Positions 17,466 to 28,019 of a stretch of 51,040 nucleotides of DNA are shown here, one piece after another. Location: NCBI RefSeq assembly GCF_003533305.1, contig NZ_DOEH01000028.1, positions 1-51,040 on the forward strand. The letters run 5' to 3'. Position numbers and translations under genes: made by a program. A model generated the notes under the pieces. The model was not told the DNA's origin. It did no database searches and saw nothing but the letters and a program-made list of their open reading frames with translations. The DNA comes from Providencia sp. GTDB taxonomy: Bacteria; Pseudomonadota; Gammaproteobacteria; Enterobacterales; Enterobacteriaceae. Numbering within the stretch: position 1 is the stretch's first letter; every line of letters begins with the position of its first letter.

Positions 17466-18131
17466 ATGAATGAACATTTGGCATTGTTGCCACGAGAAAA
17501 AATATTGGCGTATGGTGCTGCTGCGCTATCAAATGCAGAATTACTCGCTATTTTTCTAAGAACAGGTAGTCAAGGAGAACCTGTTTTGCAATTGGCAGAG
17601 CGCTTACTTAAGGAATTCGGTTCGCTATATCTATTACTACAAGCGGATTATACTAAGTTGGCGCAATGTAAAGGGATGGGGGCATGTAAATTTACGCAAT
17701 TACAAGCGGTTAGTGAGTTAGCTCGTCGTTTTTTTTCTGAACAATTCCTACATGAAGATGTAATGTCGGGACCTGAATTATTAAAAACTCGGCTTTTAGA
17801 GTTGTTTGCAGGACAAGAGCGAGAGGTCTTTATGGTGCTATTTTTAAATAATCAGCATCAGATTATTTGTCAGGAAGAAATGTTTAAAGGAACTTTGAAT
17901 CGAGTTGAAGTTCATCCACGTGAAATTATTCGCTTTGCTATTAAAATGAATGCTAGCGCTATTATTTTAGCCCATAACCATCCTTCAGGTAATCCCGAAC
18001 CTAGTGTTGCAGATAGGCAGGTTACTGAGCGCATTCACAGTGCTTGTTCAATAATGGGGATTAAATTACTCGACCATTTTGTGGTCGGACACAAAAGTTG
18101 CGTATCATTTACTGAGCGAGGATGGCTATAA
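17466..18131 (+). CDS. radC: RadC/JAMM-domain DNA repair-family protein
   Basis: A 221-residue member of the RadC family, whose biochemical role remains unclear. An N-terminal helix-hairpin-helix region (LAQCKGMGACKFTQLQAV, about 61-78) precedes a JAMM/MPN+ metalloprotease-like domain with the motif AHNHPSGNPEPSVAD near residues 171-185 and an upstream Glu in NQHQIICQEE. It is transcribed away from coaBC and ahead of rpmB, the standard enterobacterial location. Confidence 0.94.
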   Translation: MNEHLALLPREKILAYGAAALSNAELLAIFLRTGSQGEPVLQLAERLLKEFGSLYLLLQADYTKLAQCKGMGACKFTQLQAVSELARRFFSEQFLHEDVMSGPELLKTRLLELFAGQEREVFMVLFLNNQHQIICQEEMFKGTLNRVEVHPREIIRFAIKMNASAIILAHNHPSGNPEPSVADRQVTERIHSACSIMGIKLLDHFVVGHKSCVSFTERGWL

Positions 18132-18176
18132 ATTCATTTTTTTGACTAAAAAATGACAACTTTCGTTGTGTTGGGC

Positions 18177-18205
18177 TTGAGTGGAAACGATTGAAAGCGT
18201 ATACT
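18177..18205 (+). promoter_or_regulatory. rpmB-rpmG promoter
   Basis: -35 TTGAGT (18177-18182), exact 17-bp spacer, -10 TATACT (18200-18205), followed by the GC-rich discriminator ACGGCACC typical of stringently controlled ribosomal promoters. It lies about 45 bp past radC and implies a leader of about 170 nt before rpmB. Confidence 0.8.
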
Positions 18206-18239
18206 ACGGCACCTTTAAGGATCTCGGGTTTGGCGAGAA

Positions 18240-18329
18240 GAGCCTATCTCAGTAAATTTTTACTTAGGTAATGACGGTTTTTTTAGTCACTTAAAGTTTG
18301 CTGAGATGGGCTCCAAAGCCTGACGAGGC
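18240..18329 (+). promoter_or_regulatory. Structured rpmB leader (candidate autoregulatory element)
   Basis: GAGCCTATCTCAG (18240-18252) pairs with CTGAGATGGGCTC (18301-18313) through all 13 positions, one being G.U. Inside it a smaller stem TAATGAC / GTCAcTTA can form. Directly after comes GCCT GACG AGGC (18318-18329). The stems lie in the transcribed leader 50-140 nt before the rpmB ATG. L28-dependent or ppGpp-linked control is an inference. Confidence 0.6.
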
Positions 18330-18360
18330 GGCCATACCCAGAACATAAAGCTCGAGCTGA

Positions 18361-18618
<258 letters not shown>

Positions 18619-18626
18619 GGAGCTAA

Positions 18627-18797
<171 letters not shown>

Positions 18798-18818
18798 TTT
18801 TGCTTTCTGCGTAAAAAA

Positions 18819-18841
18819 CCCAGCCTCGGCTGGGTTTTTTT
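18819..18841 (+). terminator. Terminator of rpmB-rpmG
   Basis: CCCAGC CTCG GCTGGG followed by seven T, 21 nt after the rpmG stop. It insulates the ribosomal operon from the LPS-core operon downstream. Confidence 0.93.
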
Positions 18842-18948
18842 ATTTCTTAAATTATTATTAATAAGCGCTATAAGCACTCAATGTGATAGTGATTAAAAGC
18901 TATAACCGTTATCCTGAAAGTAGTAACATACTAAGTATTCATTGAATT

Positions 18949-18980
18949 AATAATGTTATTTATTGTCAAATAACATTATT
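18949..18980 (+). promoter_or_regulatory. Perfect 13-bp hairpin upstream of waaQ
   Basis: AATAATGTTATTT / AAATAACATTATT with the 6-nt loop ATTGTC, 48 nt before the waaQ start. It is wholly A/T/G/C-balanced toward AT, lacks a T-run, and lies in the probable waaQ leader. Could be an operator or an mRNA 5' stabilising stem. Confidence 0.6.
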
Positions 18981-19028
18981 GTTAAGTAATTTTTCATTTT
19001 ACCTATAAAAATTGATTAAGAGTGCCTG

Positions 19029-20093
19029 GTGAAAAAACAGTTTAAAAAAATTCTTATTATCAAGATGAGGTTTCATGGGGACATGTTGCTGACGACGCCC
19101 GTTATCAGCTCATTAAAGCACCAATATCCAGATGCCGAAATTGATGTTCTGCTTTATCAGGATACGATCCCCATTTTATCGGAAAATAGCGAGATAAATG
19201 CCTTATATGGAATAGCAGGCAGAAAAAGTGGTGCGATTAATAAAGCATGTAATTTTATCAAATTGCTGCTGAAGCTACGCAAAAATAAATATGATTTAGT
19301 GGTAAATTTAGCCGATCAGTGGATGGTATCTCTACTTGTGCGAGCCATCCCTGCTGAAATGAAAATTTCTCATCAATTTAACCATCGAAATACCCAATAT
19401 TGGCGTAATAGCTTTACGCACCTTAGTGTTCCCGAAGGTGAACATGTGGTCATGAATAATCTCTCTGTGCTTGAACCGTTAGAAATCAAAGAACTCAAAA
19501 CACATTTAACGATGTCATATACAGAGCAAGATTGGAAAAATATTGACCAAAAACTCTTAGAGCTTGGAGTGCACAGTAGTTATGTTGTTATCCAGCCGAC
19601 CGCGCGCCAAATGTTTAAATGTTGGGATGATGAAAAATTTTCAGAAGTGATTGATGCGTTACAATCTCGCGGCTACCAAGTGGTGCTCACTTCTGGCCCG
19701 AGTAAAGAAGATATTGAATGTATCAATAATATTGCCTCTGGCTGCAAAGTTAAGCCAATAACCGAGTTAGCGGGTAAGACCTCATTTCCTGAACTTGGCG
19801 CACTTATTGCTCATGCGGCATTATTTATTGGAGTCGATTCTGCCCCAATGCACATTGCCGCAGCGGTAAAAACACCGATTGTTTGCCTCTTTGGTGCAAC
19901 AAATTATGTGTTTTGGCGTCCATGGAGTGATAATGCAGAGCTATTTTGGGCCGGTGATTATGAGCCAATGCCACCAAGAGATGAGCTAGATAGAAGTAAA
20001 AAATATTTGTCTATCATCCCTGCATCTGATGTGATTAAAGCGACAGAAAAATTGTTACCGATGAATATCCGCTCAATGATGAAAAGATATTAA
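19029..20093 (+). CDS. waaQ: LPS core heptosyltransferase III (GT9)
   Basis: Adds the branching heptose III to the inner core from ADP-heptose. The 354-residue GT9 protein has KILIIKMRFHGDMLLTTPV at the N-terminus and the donor-site segment FIGVDSAPMHIAAAVKTPIV near residue 265 in the C-terminal half. It is closest to WaaQ rather than WaaC or WaaF, both of which occur elsewhere in the window. The start is a GTG at 19029, with a weak ribosome site. It heads the waaQ-G-P-GT8-L-GT8-K-mutM run of eight genes with gaps of 20 to 30 bp or overlaps. Confidence 0.92.
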   Translation: MKKQFKKILIIKMRFHGDMLLTTPVISSLKHQYPDAEIDVLLYQDTIPILSENSEINALYGIAGRKSGAINKACNFIKLLLKLRKNKYDLVVNLADQWMVSLLVRAIPAEMKISHQFNHRNTQYWRNSFTHLSVPEGEHVVMNNLSVLEPLEIKELKTHLTMSYTEQDWKNIDQKLLELGVHSSYVVIQPTARQMFKCWDDEKFSEVIDALQSRGYQVVLTSGPSKEDIECINNIASGCKVKPITELAGKTSFPELGALIAHAALFIGVDSAPMHIAAAVKTPIVCLFGATNYVFWRPWSDNAELFWAGDYEPMPPRDELDRSKKYLSIIPASDVIKATEKLLPMNIRSMMKRY

Positions 20094-20108
20094 TATGTGG
20101 GGTATTAA

Positions 20109-21233
20109 ATGACAGTGGCATTTTGTCTGTATAAATATTTCCCTTTTGGCGGTTTACAGCGTGATTTTTTACGTATTGCGATGGCTTGCCAAAATCGCGG
20201 CTATCATATTCGCGTCTATACCCAATCTTGGGAAGGTGAAATACCTGAAGGACTTGAAGTGATTATTGTCCCCGTGACTTCAAGCACCAATCATGGGCGA
20301 AATACCCAATACTGTGAGTGGGTACTAACACACCTTAAACAACATCCGGTTAGCCGAGTTGTCGGTTTTAATAAAATGCCAGGTTTAGACATTTATTATG
20401 CCGCTGATGTTTGTTACGCAGAAAAAGTAGCTAATGAAAAAGGTTTTTTTTATAAGTTAACACCACGTTATAAGCATTATATAGCTTTTGAAAAGGCTGT
20501 TTTTGAGCAAGGTAAATCGACTCAATTATTGATGCTTACTCCACATCAAATTACACATTTCAAAAAACATTATTCTACTGAATCTGAGCGCTTTCATATG
20601 TTACCGCCTGGCATTGCACAGGATAGAAAATATGATAAGCAGATTGCAGAGGCAAAACGCGTTTACCGTGAAAAAAATCAAATTCCCCAATCGGCGCTTT
20701 TATTACTGCAAGTTGGCTCTGATTTTAAACGTAAAGGGGTTGATAGAACGCTTCATGCGATGGCATCTTTACCTGAAAATGTCAGAAAAGATACGTTATT
20801 GATGGTCGTTGGACAAGATAAACCCGCTAAGTATCAGCGTCTCGCTAAAACACTCGGTATTGCTGAACAAGTTTCTTTTTTCAGTGGGCGTGATGATATT
20901 GCACAATTGATGGCAGCAGCAGATATTTTAATGCATCCCGCATATCAAGAAGCTGCTGGAATTGTCTTATTGGAAGCGATAACGGCGGGTTTACCTGTTA
21001 TTGTGACTGAAGTGTGTGGTTACGCGTCATTTATTGACCAAGCTCAATGCGGTATTGTAATTAAAGAGCCTTTTGAGCAAGTTAAATTGAATAGAGCGTT
21101 ATCGGAGAGTTTGCAAAATAAACAACAGCTAACTCAGTGGATGAATAATGCGCAATATTTTGCAGATACGGAAGACTTATATAGTTTACCGGAGAAGGCG
21201 GCTGATATTATTTTAGGATGCCAAAATGATTGA
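20109..21233 (+). CDS. waaG: LPS core glucosyltransferase I (GT4)
   Basis: Transfers the first outer-core glucose from UDP-glucose to heptose II, at the inner face of the cytoplasmic membrane. The 374 residues match E. coli WaaG (374) closely: [17 protein letters not shown] at the N-terminus, SNHGRN-like [20 protein letters not shown], and the GT4 donor motif [23 protein letters not shown] near 277-296. It lies 15 bp after waaQ and overlaps waaP by 8 bp. In some relatives the position is taken by WabG (galacturonosyltransferase), but this sequence is WaaG-like throughout. Confidence 0.95.
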   Translation: MTVAFCLYKYFPFGGLQRDFLRIAMACQNRGYHIRVYTQSWEGEIPEGLEVIIVPVTSSTNHGRNTQYCEWVLTHLKQHPVSRVVGFNKMPGLDIYYAADVCYAEKVANEKGFFYKLTPRYKHYIAFEKAVFEQGKSTQLLMLTPHQITHFKKHYSTESERFHMLPPGIAQDRKYDKQIAEAKRVYREKNQIPQSALLLLQVGSDFKRKGVDRTLHAMASLPENVRKDTLLMVVGQDKPAKYQRLAKTLGIAEQVSFFSGRDDIAQLMAAADILMHPAYQEAAGIVLLEAITAGLPVIVTEVCGYASFIDQAQCGIVIKEPFEQVKLNRALSESLQNKQQLTQWMNNAQYFADTEDLYSLPEKAADIILGCQND

Positions 21234-22023
21234 ATTAAAAACGCCTTTTAGTGAATTATGGAAAAATAAAGACCCTTTTGTCGAAGCCGATAAATTGCAT
21301 GGTGAAGTTTTTCGTGCATTAGAAAGCCGCAGAACATTACGTTTTGAGCTTGAAGGTCGAAGCTATTTTATTAAAATTCATTATGGCACCTCATTGAAAG
21401 AAGTTTTTAAGAATTTGATTTCATTTCGCTTGCCTGTTTTAGGTGCCGATAGAGAATGGAATGCGATTCATCAATTGTCTAAAGTGGGTGTTGATACAAT
21501 GAATGGCCGAGCATTTGGTCAAAGAGGTTTGAATCCTTTACGGCGTCATTCTTTTATTGTCACTGAAGACTTAACGCCAACAATAAGTTTAGAAGATTAC
21601 TGCGCAAATTGGTTAACGGAGCCGCCTAAGTTTAACGTTAAGCAGATGATTATTCATCGAGTGGCAGAGATGGTACGCAAAATGCACGCCACTGGTATTA
21701 ACCATCGTGATTGTTATATCTGTCATTTTTTACTTCATTTACCTTTCACGGGTAATCAAAGTGAATTAAAAATATCGGTCATTGACTTACATCGCGCACA
21801 ATTAAGAACGGTAGTTCCTACTCGCTGGCGTGATAAAGACTTAATTGGTTTATATTATTCATCATTGAACATTGGTTTAACCCAACGGGATATTTTTCGT
21901 TTTATAAAAATTTATTTTGGTTTATCTTTAAAAGAAATTTTACTTCAAGAAAAGCGGTTGATAGCAAAGGCTGAAAGTAAAGCCGAGCGGATTGAAGAAC
22001 GAACAGCTAGAAAATCATTATAA
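21226..22023 (+). CDS. waaP: LPS core heptose(I) kinase
   Basis: Phosphorylates heptose I of the LPS inner core, important for outer-membrane stability. The 265-residue protein begins [18 protein letters not shown] as in E. coli WaaP; the kinase loop is [13 protein letters not shown] (about 158-170) and the metal-binding Asp is in VIDLHRAQ near 186. The C-terminus is rich in K, R and E. It overlaps waaG by 8 bp. WaaQ, WaaP and the separate WaaY-like protein together give the phosphorylated heptose region known from E. coli R cores. Confidence 0.95.
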   Translation: MIELKTPFSELWKNKDPFVEADKLHGEVFRALESRRTLRFELEGRSYFIKIHYGTSLKEVFKNLISFRLPVLGADREWNAIHQLSKVGVDTMNGRAFGQRGLNPLRRHSFIVTEDLTPTISLEDYCANWLTEPPKFNVKQMIIHRVAEMVRKMHATGINHRDCYICHFLLHLPFTGNQSELKISVIDLHRAQLRTVVPTRWRDKDLIGLYYSSLNIGLTQRDIFRFIKIYFGLSLKEILLQEKRLIAKAESKAERIEERTARKSL

Positions 22024-22052
22024 ATTAAATAGAAAGAAGAGAGAAAAAAGAA

Positions 22053-23066
22053 ATGTTTTTTGATAAGCAAAATGCGGTAATTAAACAGATTGATTTATCA
22101 TCATCTGACATTATTGATAGTAGTGATAGCTTACATATTTCTTACGGTATCGATCGTAATTTTCTATATGGCTGTGGTATATCAATTGCTTCAATACTTA
22201 AAAATAATTCGAATATTTCTTTTTCTTTCCATGTGTTTACCGATTATTTTGATGAAGAACAATCTCAGCTTTTTCATGACCTTGCATTACAATATAAAAC
22301 AAGCATCCAAATTTATGTAGTTGACTGTGAACAATTAAAATCATTACCAAGTACTAAAAACTGGTCATATGCTACGTATTTTCGTTTTATTATTGCTGAT
22401 TACTTTTCTGACCACCTAGAGCGTCTGATTTATATGGATGCAGATATCATGTGTCAGGGGTCGCTGAAAGAGCTATTAGATATCAAATTTGGTCAAAATG
22501 AAATTGCAGCAGTTGTACCCGAAAGAGACAGTGTATGGTGGAAAAAAAGAGCTGATGCGTTAAGTATCCCAAGTATTGCAACAGGGTATTTTAATGCAGG
22601 CTTCTTAGTTATTAATTTAGTCAATTGGGCTAAAGATAATATATCAACAAAAGCAATGGCGCTATTATCTCAAGAGGAAGTGAAAGCAAAGCTTTCTTAT
22701 CTTGATCAAGATATTTTAAATATGCTTTTGACTGAGAAAGTGATTTATCTTGATCAAAAATACAATACGCAATATAGCCTAAATTATGAGCTTCAAAAGG
22801 GTAAAAAAGAGAATCCAATCACCGAGAATACTATTCTTATTCATTATATTGGACCGACAAAACCATGGCATGAATGGGCTAATTATGCAACATCTCAGCC
22901 TTTTATTGATGCTAAAAATGCATCTCCGTGGAAAAATATTCCTTTATTAAAAGCAAAAAGTAGTAATCATTTAAGGTATTGTGCTAAGCATCAAACTAAT
23001 CAAGGACTATATTGCCAAGGCATAAAAACACACTTTCAATATTTTCTAGCTAAACTGAATAAATAA
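22053..23066 (+). CDS. LPS outer-core glycosyltransferase, GT8 (WaaI/WaaJ type)
   Basis: A 337-residue GT8 enzyme that transfers glucose or galactose from a UDP-sugar to the growing outer core. It has the family start LHISYGIDRNFLYGCGISIAS (about 28-48 in two parts), the DxD metal site in LIYMDADIMCQG near 128, FNAGFLVINLVNW, DQDILNMLL, and the C-terminal HYIGPTKPWHEWANY. A second GT8 gene follows two genes later, the pattern of WaaI/WaaO plus WaaJ/WaaR in Salmonella and E. coli. Acceptor and sugar cannot be assigned from sequence. The gene is more AT-rich than the housekeeping genes around it. Confidence 0.88.
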   Translation: MFFDKQNAVIKQIDLSSSDIIDSSDSLHISYGIDRNFLYGCGISIASILKNNSNISFSFHVFTDYFDEEQSQLFHDLALQYKTSIQIYVVDCEQLKSLPSTKNWSYATYFRFIIADYFSDHLERLIYMDADIMCQGSLKELLDIKFGQNEIAAVVPERDSVWWKKRADALSIPSIATGYFNAGFLVINLVNWAKDNISTKAMALLSQEEVKAKLSYLDQDILNMLLTEKVIYLDQKYNTQYSLNYELQKGKKENPITENTILIHYIGPTKPWHEWANYATSQPFIDAKNASPWKNIPLLKAKSSNHLRYCAKHQTNQGLYCQGIKTHFQYFLAKLNK

Positions 23067-23077
23067 TTGGGCTGACT

Positions 23078-24319
23078 ATGTCTTTTTTAGAAAAAAATGA
23101 AATACTTATTTCGAAGTATAATAGATTTTTAATTTTTTTATTTGTTGCTCTTTTTTTTGTAGAAAATGTGACAAGATATAAGCATATTTTGTTTTATTTG
23201 ATGATAGCGACTGCACTCATTTATTTATGTATTGACACTAAAAATGTTTTAAAAACGCTTAATAATAAAGTGTTGTACTTAGTTTTGTTGTTCTCTGCTA
23301 TTTTGTATATAACCATAAGTTACTCTTCAATACCTAGTGTATCGATAAAGGCAATCAATAATAACTTATTGAATTATGGGATATTATCGTTATCGGTATT
23401 ATTTCCTATTTTGTTGTATAAAGAAAATCAGAAAAGTATATCTAGCTTATTGCTTATTAGTTTTACAGTATCATTAATCGTGGTTTTACTAATTGAATTA
23501 TATCGATATTATGTCGCTTATCATAATGGAGTTCTTCCGTTTACGACGTATGATTTTAGGCATGTTTCTGATGCTTTAGTTTTTTTCTTTCCCATTATTC
23601 CTATTCTCTGGTATTTACTTCCTAAATCAAAGTTAGTTTATTTTTATTTGCTAAGTGTTGTTTTTTTATTTGTTTTACTAGGTACTTTATCTCGAGGCGC
23701 TTGGGTGGCTGTTGCTGCCGCTGCAATTATTTTTTTATGTTTTAAGCGTCCTTGGAAACTCATCGGGATTGGGTTGGGGATAATGGTGATTTCCTTGGTG
23801 GTATTAAAAACAATTTATCCAGATGTGACCAAAAAACTATTTTATAAACTAGAGCAAACAGATAGTACACATCGATATCAAAATGGAACTCAAGGCACTG
23901 CTTTTGAACTCATCATGGATAAACCTATCGTAGGTTATGGATTTGGCGATAAGATATATCATGAGAAATATAATAGTGTTGTTAAAAATAACCCAACATG
24001 GACATTTAGAACGTCTATAGGCCCGCACAATATTTGGTTATATACTTGGTTTGGTGCCGGCATTATGGGACTTATATCCTTTGGATTGGTATTTTTCGCA
24101 ATGTGTTATTCCTCCTTAAGGGGAATATTCCATAGTACCTCTCAATCAAAAATTTACTTTTCTTTTATGGCGTTGCTGATCAGTTTAGTTAGCTTCTACC
24201 TTGTGAGAGGAATGTTTGAACAAATTGATCTAAAGCCATTAGGAATTTTGCTCGGGTTTTTAATTGCAATGATGGGGCATAACCCTAATGAGCAAAAGGA
24301 AAAGACTAGCCATGAATAG
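23078..24319 (+). CDS. waaL: O-antigen ligase
   Basis: A polytopic 413-residue membrane protein with about 11-12 hydrophobic segments and the Wzy_C/O-antigen ligase pattern. Key features are an Arg in LSRGAWVAVAAA near residue 208, a large periplasmic loop after DSTHRYQNG (about 265-325), and the catalytic-loop His in IGPHNIWLYTWFGAG near 328. It joins undecaprenyl-linked O antigen to lipid A-core on the periplasmic face. It sits between the two GT8 genes and is strongly AT-rich, as ligases often are. An O-antigen polymerase is unlikely in this operon context. Confidence 0.88.
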   Translation: MSFLEKNEILISKYNRFLIFLFVALFFVENVTRYKHILFYLMIATALIYLCIDTKNVLKTLNNKVLYLVLLFSAILYITISYSSIPSVSIKAINNNLLNYGILSLSVLFPILLYKENQKSISSLLLISFTVSLIVVLLIELYRYYVAYHNGVLPFTTYDFRHVSDALVFFFPIIPILWYLLPKSKLVYFYLLSVVFLFVLLGTLSRGAWVAVAAAAIIFLCFKRPWKLIGIGLGIMVISLVVLKTIYPDVTKKLFYKLEQTDSTHRYQNGTQGTAFELIMDKPIVGYGFGDKIYHEKYNSVVKNNPTWTFRTSIGPHNIWLYTWFGAGIMGLISFGLVFFAMCYSSLRGIFHSTSQSKIYFSFMALLISLVSFYLVRGMFEQIDLKPLGILLGFLIAMMGHNPNEQKEKTSHE

Positions 24320-25322
24320 TATTGTTACACATAAACAAGTGTTAAAAGCTAAAAGCAATAGCTCTCAAGTTAATTGTATAGATATTATTTATGGTTCTGA
24401 TGAGAACTATCAATTCGGCGCGGGTGTTTCAGCAGTATCTTTGTTGATTAATAATCCACACATTTTTTTTAGATTTCATTTTTTCTTTAATACAGTTGAC
24501 ACTCAATTTTTAGATAAGCTCAGACAAATAACGGAACAATTTTCAGCTGAAATTATTGTGTATGAATTAGATAATGCGTTATTAAAGAAATTACCATCTT
24601 CAGATGTTTGGTCATCTGCAATGTATTTTCGTTTAATAGCTTTCGATTATTTATCAAGCGATTATGACTATGCATTATATTTAGATGCTGATGTTATATG
24701 TAATGGTTCGTTAGGTTTAGCAACAAGTCTAATCGAAAATAGTGTTTGTGGTGTTATTGCTGATGATTTAGGGGTGAGAACTAAAAGTGGATCTCGTTTA
24801 CGTACACCTGAATTAGTTGACACTTATTTTAACTCTGGCGTCATGTTTGTTAATTTAAAAAAATGGCATGAAGAGCAAATAACAACGAAATGTTTTGAAC
24901 TGTTATCTGCTGATAATGCGAAAGTGTTATATAAATACCCAGATCAGGATGTATTAAATCTTCTTTTGAAAGATAAACTCGTGTTACTTGATAAGCGATT
25001 TAATACGATTTATACCTTAAAAAATGAGCTTTATGACTCTACACATCAAAAATATAGCGACATAATTACAACGGATACAGTGCTAATTCATTACACTGGG
25101 GTAACAAAACCTTGGCATACATGGGCGAATTATCCGGCTTCACAACCTTTTTATCGTGCACTAGAACAATCTCCATGGGCAATTACAGATTTAAAACCAG
25201 CAACAAAGTTTGTGGAAAGGAAGAAAGAATATAAGCATTTATTTAAGCAGGGTGCTTTAGTTGCAGGTTGTATTTCAGGTATAAAATACCTTTTTGAAAA
25301 ACTTAATGGTAAAAAAAGATAA
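24312..25322 (+). CDS. LPS outer-core glycosyltransferase, GT8 (WaaO/WaaI type)
   Basis: A 336-residue GT8 enzyme that resembles E. coli WaaO/RfaI in many segments: DIIYGSDENYQFGAGVSAVS, the DxD site YALYLDADVICNG near 127, ELVDTYFNSGVMFVNLKKW, YKYPDQDVLNLLLK, RFNTIYTLKNEL, and VLIHYTGVTKPWHTWANYP. Start is taken at the ATG at 24312, eight bases inside waaL, because the protein then begins like its relatives; an in-frame ATG at 24288 lacks a ribosome site. It probably adds a hexose next to the WaaG glucose. Sugar and linkage are inferred only. Confidence 0.88.
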   Translation: MNSIVTHKQVLKAKSNSSQVNCIDIIYGSDENYQFGAGVSAVSLLINNPHIFFRFHFFFNTVDTQFLDKLRQITEQFSAEIIVYELDNALLKKLPSSDVWSSAMYFRLIAFDYLSSDYDYALYLDADVICNGSLGLATSLIENSVCGVIADDLGVRTKSGSRLRTPELVDTYFNSGVMFVNLKKWHEEQITTKCFELLSADNAKVLYKYPDQDVLNLLLKDKLVLLDKRFNTIYTLKNELYDSTHQKYSDIITTDTVLIHYTGVTKPWHTWANYPASQPFYRALEQSPWAITDLKPATKFVERKKEYKHLFKQGALVAGCISGIKYLFEKLNGKKR

Positions 25323-25326
25323 TATC

Positions 25327-26469
25327 ATGATTAAAAAAGCTATATTTACTGTTACTCCTATTTTTTCTATACCGCCTAAAAGTGCTGCCGCTGTTGAGTC
25401 CTGGATGTATAACGTCGCTAAAAGATTAGATATAGAAAATCGGATTATTTGTATACAAAATGAAGGCTATACAAGTCATAGTGATGTAAATGACAACTGT
25501 GCGATTGAGCGTATTAAATTCGGTAAAATTTATACGCGACTTTTTAAAAAATGGACAAGATTAGACCCTTATTCATACGCGGATAGGATTGTTAAAATAA
25601 AAAGACAATTTGCCCAAAATACAGATGAAAGCGTTATATTTGTTCATAATAATATTAAGTTATTCAAAAAAATAATTAAAAAAGAAGGGCATAGCAATGT
25701 TGTATTACATATGCACAACTGCTTTGAACCTGAAAATCTTCCTGAAGACATAAAGTTAATCGTACCTAGTCGTTTCATGCAAAATTGGTTTCGTGAACGT
25801 TTACCTCATGCGCTAATTGAAGTTGTTCGTAATGGCTTTGATGGCGAAATTTATGCTTTACCTCCTGAAGTTCAGCGCGAAAATTTTGGCTTAAATGCAA
25901 AAGATAAAATCGTATTATTTGCCGGAAGAATTGCTAGAGATAAAGGATTGCTTGAGCTAATGCAAGCTTGTAATACCTTTTTTAGTGATGATAAGCATTA
26001 TAAGCTAGTGATTGTTGGCGATCCTAATGCAGCATCGAAAGGTGAATTAGCAAAATATCAAGATGAAGTAAAAAGCTATGCTAAAAACTTAGGAGATCAA
26101 TGTATTTTTTTGGGCGGTGTTCATCCCGATAAAATTAGACATTATTACTCTATTGCGGATGTTATTGCCGTACCTTCGATAACTAATGAGCCATTTTGTA
26201 TGGTTGCTCTCGAAGCAATGGCCTCTGGTCGCCCTGTTATTGCAAGTCAGCGAGGCGCGATGATTGAATTCGTTACTCATAATGAAACAGGTTTTATTTT
26301 TAGGGAACCACTTTCACCTATAATGATGGCAGAAGACATTCATCATGCTTTAAATCATCCAAATGCCTTTAATATAGCCAGAAATGCGAAAGAGTATGCT
26401 TATCATAATTTCACGTGGGAAATTGTGAAAGACGAGCTTCAAAGTGTGATCCATAAATGGTACTCATAA
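25327..26469 (+). CDS. waaK: LPS core N-acetylglucosaminyltransferase (GT4, WaaK-like)
   Basis: A 380-residue GT4 enzyme that closely resembles Salmonella/E. coli R2 WaaK, which adds a terminal alpha-1,2-GlcNAc to the outer core. It starts MIKKAIFTVTPIFSIPPKSA, has MHMHNCFEPE, VPSRFM, VVRNGFDGEIY, a Rossmann segment LFAGRIARDKGLLELMQAC near 199, and the donor motif EPFCMVALEAMASGRPVIAS near 294-313. The ATG at 25327 is chosen over upstream in-frame starts because it reproduces the WaaK N-terminus. It ends 20 bp before mutM with no terminator between. Confidence 0.88.
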   Translation: MIKKAIFTVTPIFSIPPKSAAAVESWMYNVAKRLDIENRIICIQNEGYTSHSDVNDNCAIERIKFGKIYTRLFKKWTRLDPYSYADRIVKIKRQFAQNTDESVIFVHNNIKLFKKIIKKEGHSNVVLHMHNCFEPENLPEDIKLIVPSRFMQNWFRERLPHALIEVVRNGFDGEIYALPPEVQRENFGLNAKDKIVLFAGRIARDKGLLELMQACNTFFSDDKHYKLVIVGDPNAASKGELAKYQDEVKSYAKNLGDQCIFLGGVHPDKIRHYYSIADVIAVPSITNEPFCMVALEAMASGRPVIASQRGAMIEFVTHNETGFIFREPLSPIMMAEDIHHALNHPNAFNIARNAKEYAYHNFTWEIVKDELQSVIHKWYS

Positions 26470-26489
26470 TCTGAAAGAAGAGTTTTAAC

Positions 26490-27299
26490 ATGCCAGAACT
26501 ACCTGAAGTTGAAACCAGCCGCAGGGGAATAGAACCTCATTTAGTCGGTAACATCATCTCATATGCGATTGTGCGTAATGGCCGTTTGCGTTGGCCTGTG
26601 AGTGAGCAAATTGAGCGTCTATCGGATGAACTCGTGCTCAGCGTACAGCGACGTGCAAAATATCTACTCATTGAGCTTACCAAAGGTTGGATTATTGTTC
26701 ACTTGGGAATGTCGGGCAGTATTCGAATATTGACTGAAGAACTACCTGAAGAAAAACATGACCATGTCGACTTGATAATGAAAGATGGAAAAGTACTTAG
26801 ATATACTGACCCTCGACGTTTTGGTGCTTGGCTATGGTGTGACGATTTAGAAACGAGTTCGGTACTTGCTCATCTAGGACCTGAACCTTTATCTGATGAG
26901 TTTAATGCCGAGTATTTGTTTGAGCTTGCCGCCAAAAGAAAAACAGCGATAAAACCGTGGCTGATGGACAATAAAATTGTGGTTGGTGTCGGCAATATTT
27001 ACGCGAACGAGGCTTTGTTTGCGGCTAAAATTTCGCCTGAGAAAATTACCAATACATTGACTTTAGTCGATGCAACGGAACTCGTCACTCAGATAAAAAA
27101 AGTATTACAACGTTCAATAGAGCAAGGCGGTACTACATTAAAAGATTTTCTTCAGTCTGATGGTAAGCCGGGTTATTTTGCGCAAGAACTTTTTGTTTAC
27201 GGTAAGAAAGGTGAGCCCTGCTCAATATGTGGGACACCCATCGAAACTATCAAGCAGGGGCAACGCAGTACATTTTTTTGTCGTCAGTGCCAAAAGTGA
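26490..27299 (+). CDS. mutM: Formamidopyrimidine-DNA glycosylase
   Basis: Excises 8-oxoguanine and formamidopyrimidines and nicks the abasic site. The 269 residues match E. coli MutM in length. The N-terminal catalytic PELPEVET is intact, the beta-lyase Lys sits in [10 protein letters not shown] near 57, the helix-two-turn-helix has [12 protein letters not shown], and the C-terminal zinc finger reads CSICGTPIE ... FFCRQCQK. In E. coli mutM follows rpmG; here seven LPS-core genes lie in between, and the 20-bp gap after waaK makes it the operon's last gene. It converges with coaD. Confidence 0.96.
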   Translation: MPELPEVETSRRGIEPHLVGNIISYAIVRNGRLRWPVSEQIERLSDELVLSVQRRAKYLLIELTKGWIIVHLGMSGSIRILTEELPEEKHDHVDLIMKDGKVLRYTDPRRFGAWLWCDDLETSSVLAHLGPEPLSDEFNAEYLFELAAKRKTAIKPWLMDNKIVVGVGNIYANEALFAAKISPEKITNTLTLVDATELVTQIKKVLQRSIEQGGTTLKDFLQSDGKPGYFAQELFVYGKKGEPCSICGTPIETIKQGQRSTFFCRQCQK

Positions 27300-27319
27300 T
27301 AATTTAATATCGTAAAATT

Positions 27320-27817
<498 letters not shown>

Positions 27818-28019
27818 TCATTGTTTATTATTACTTATTCGAAAATTTAGTATGAATAAGCGATATTTATCATCAACATTATCGGCTATTACGTATTGTT
27901 GCAACATGAGATGATACCCTTCAATAAATTTTAAGCCCTATTTTAGCTGCATATTCTGCACACTTTCATCAAAGGTTTATGGTAAGATAGCGCCAATTTT
28001 GGTAAGTGAATTAGAACGA

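Noticed and set aside
18842..19028. ops/JUMPstart element before the waaQ operon
   Set aside because: I looked for GGCGGTAG-like sequence on the plus strand and did not find it.
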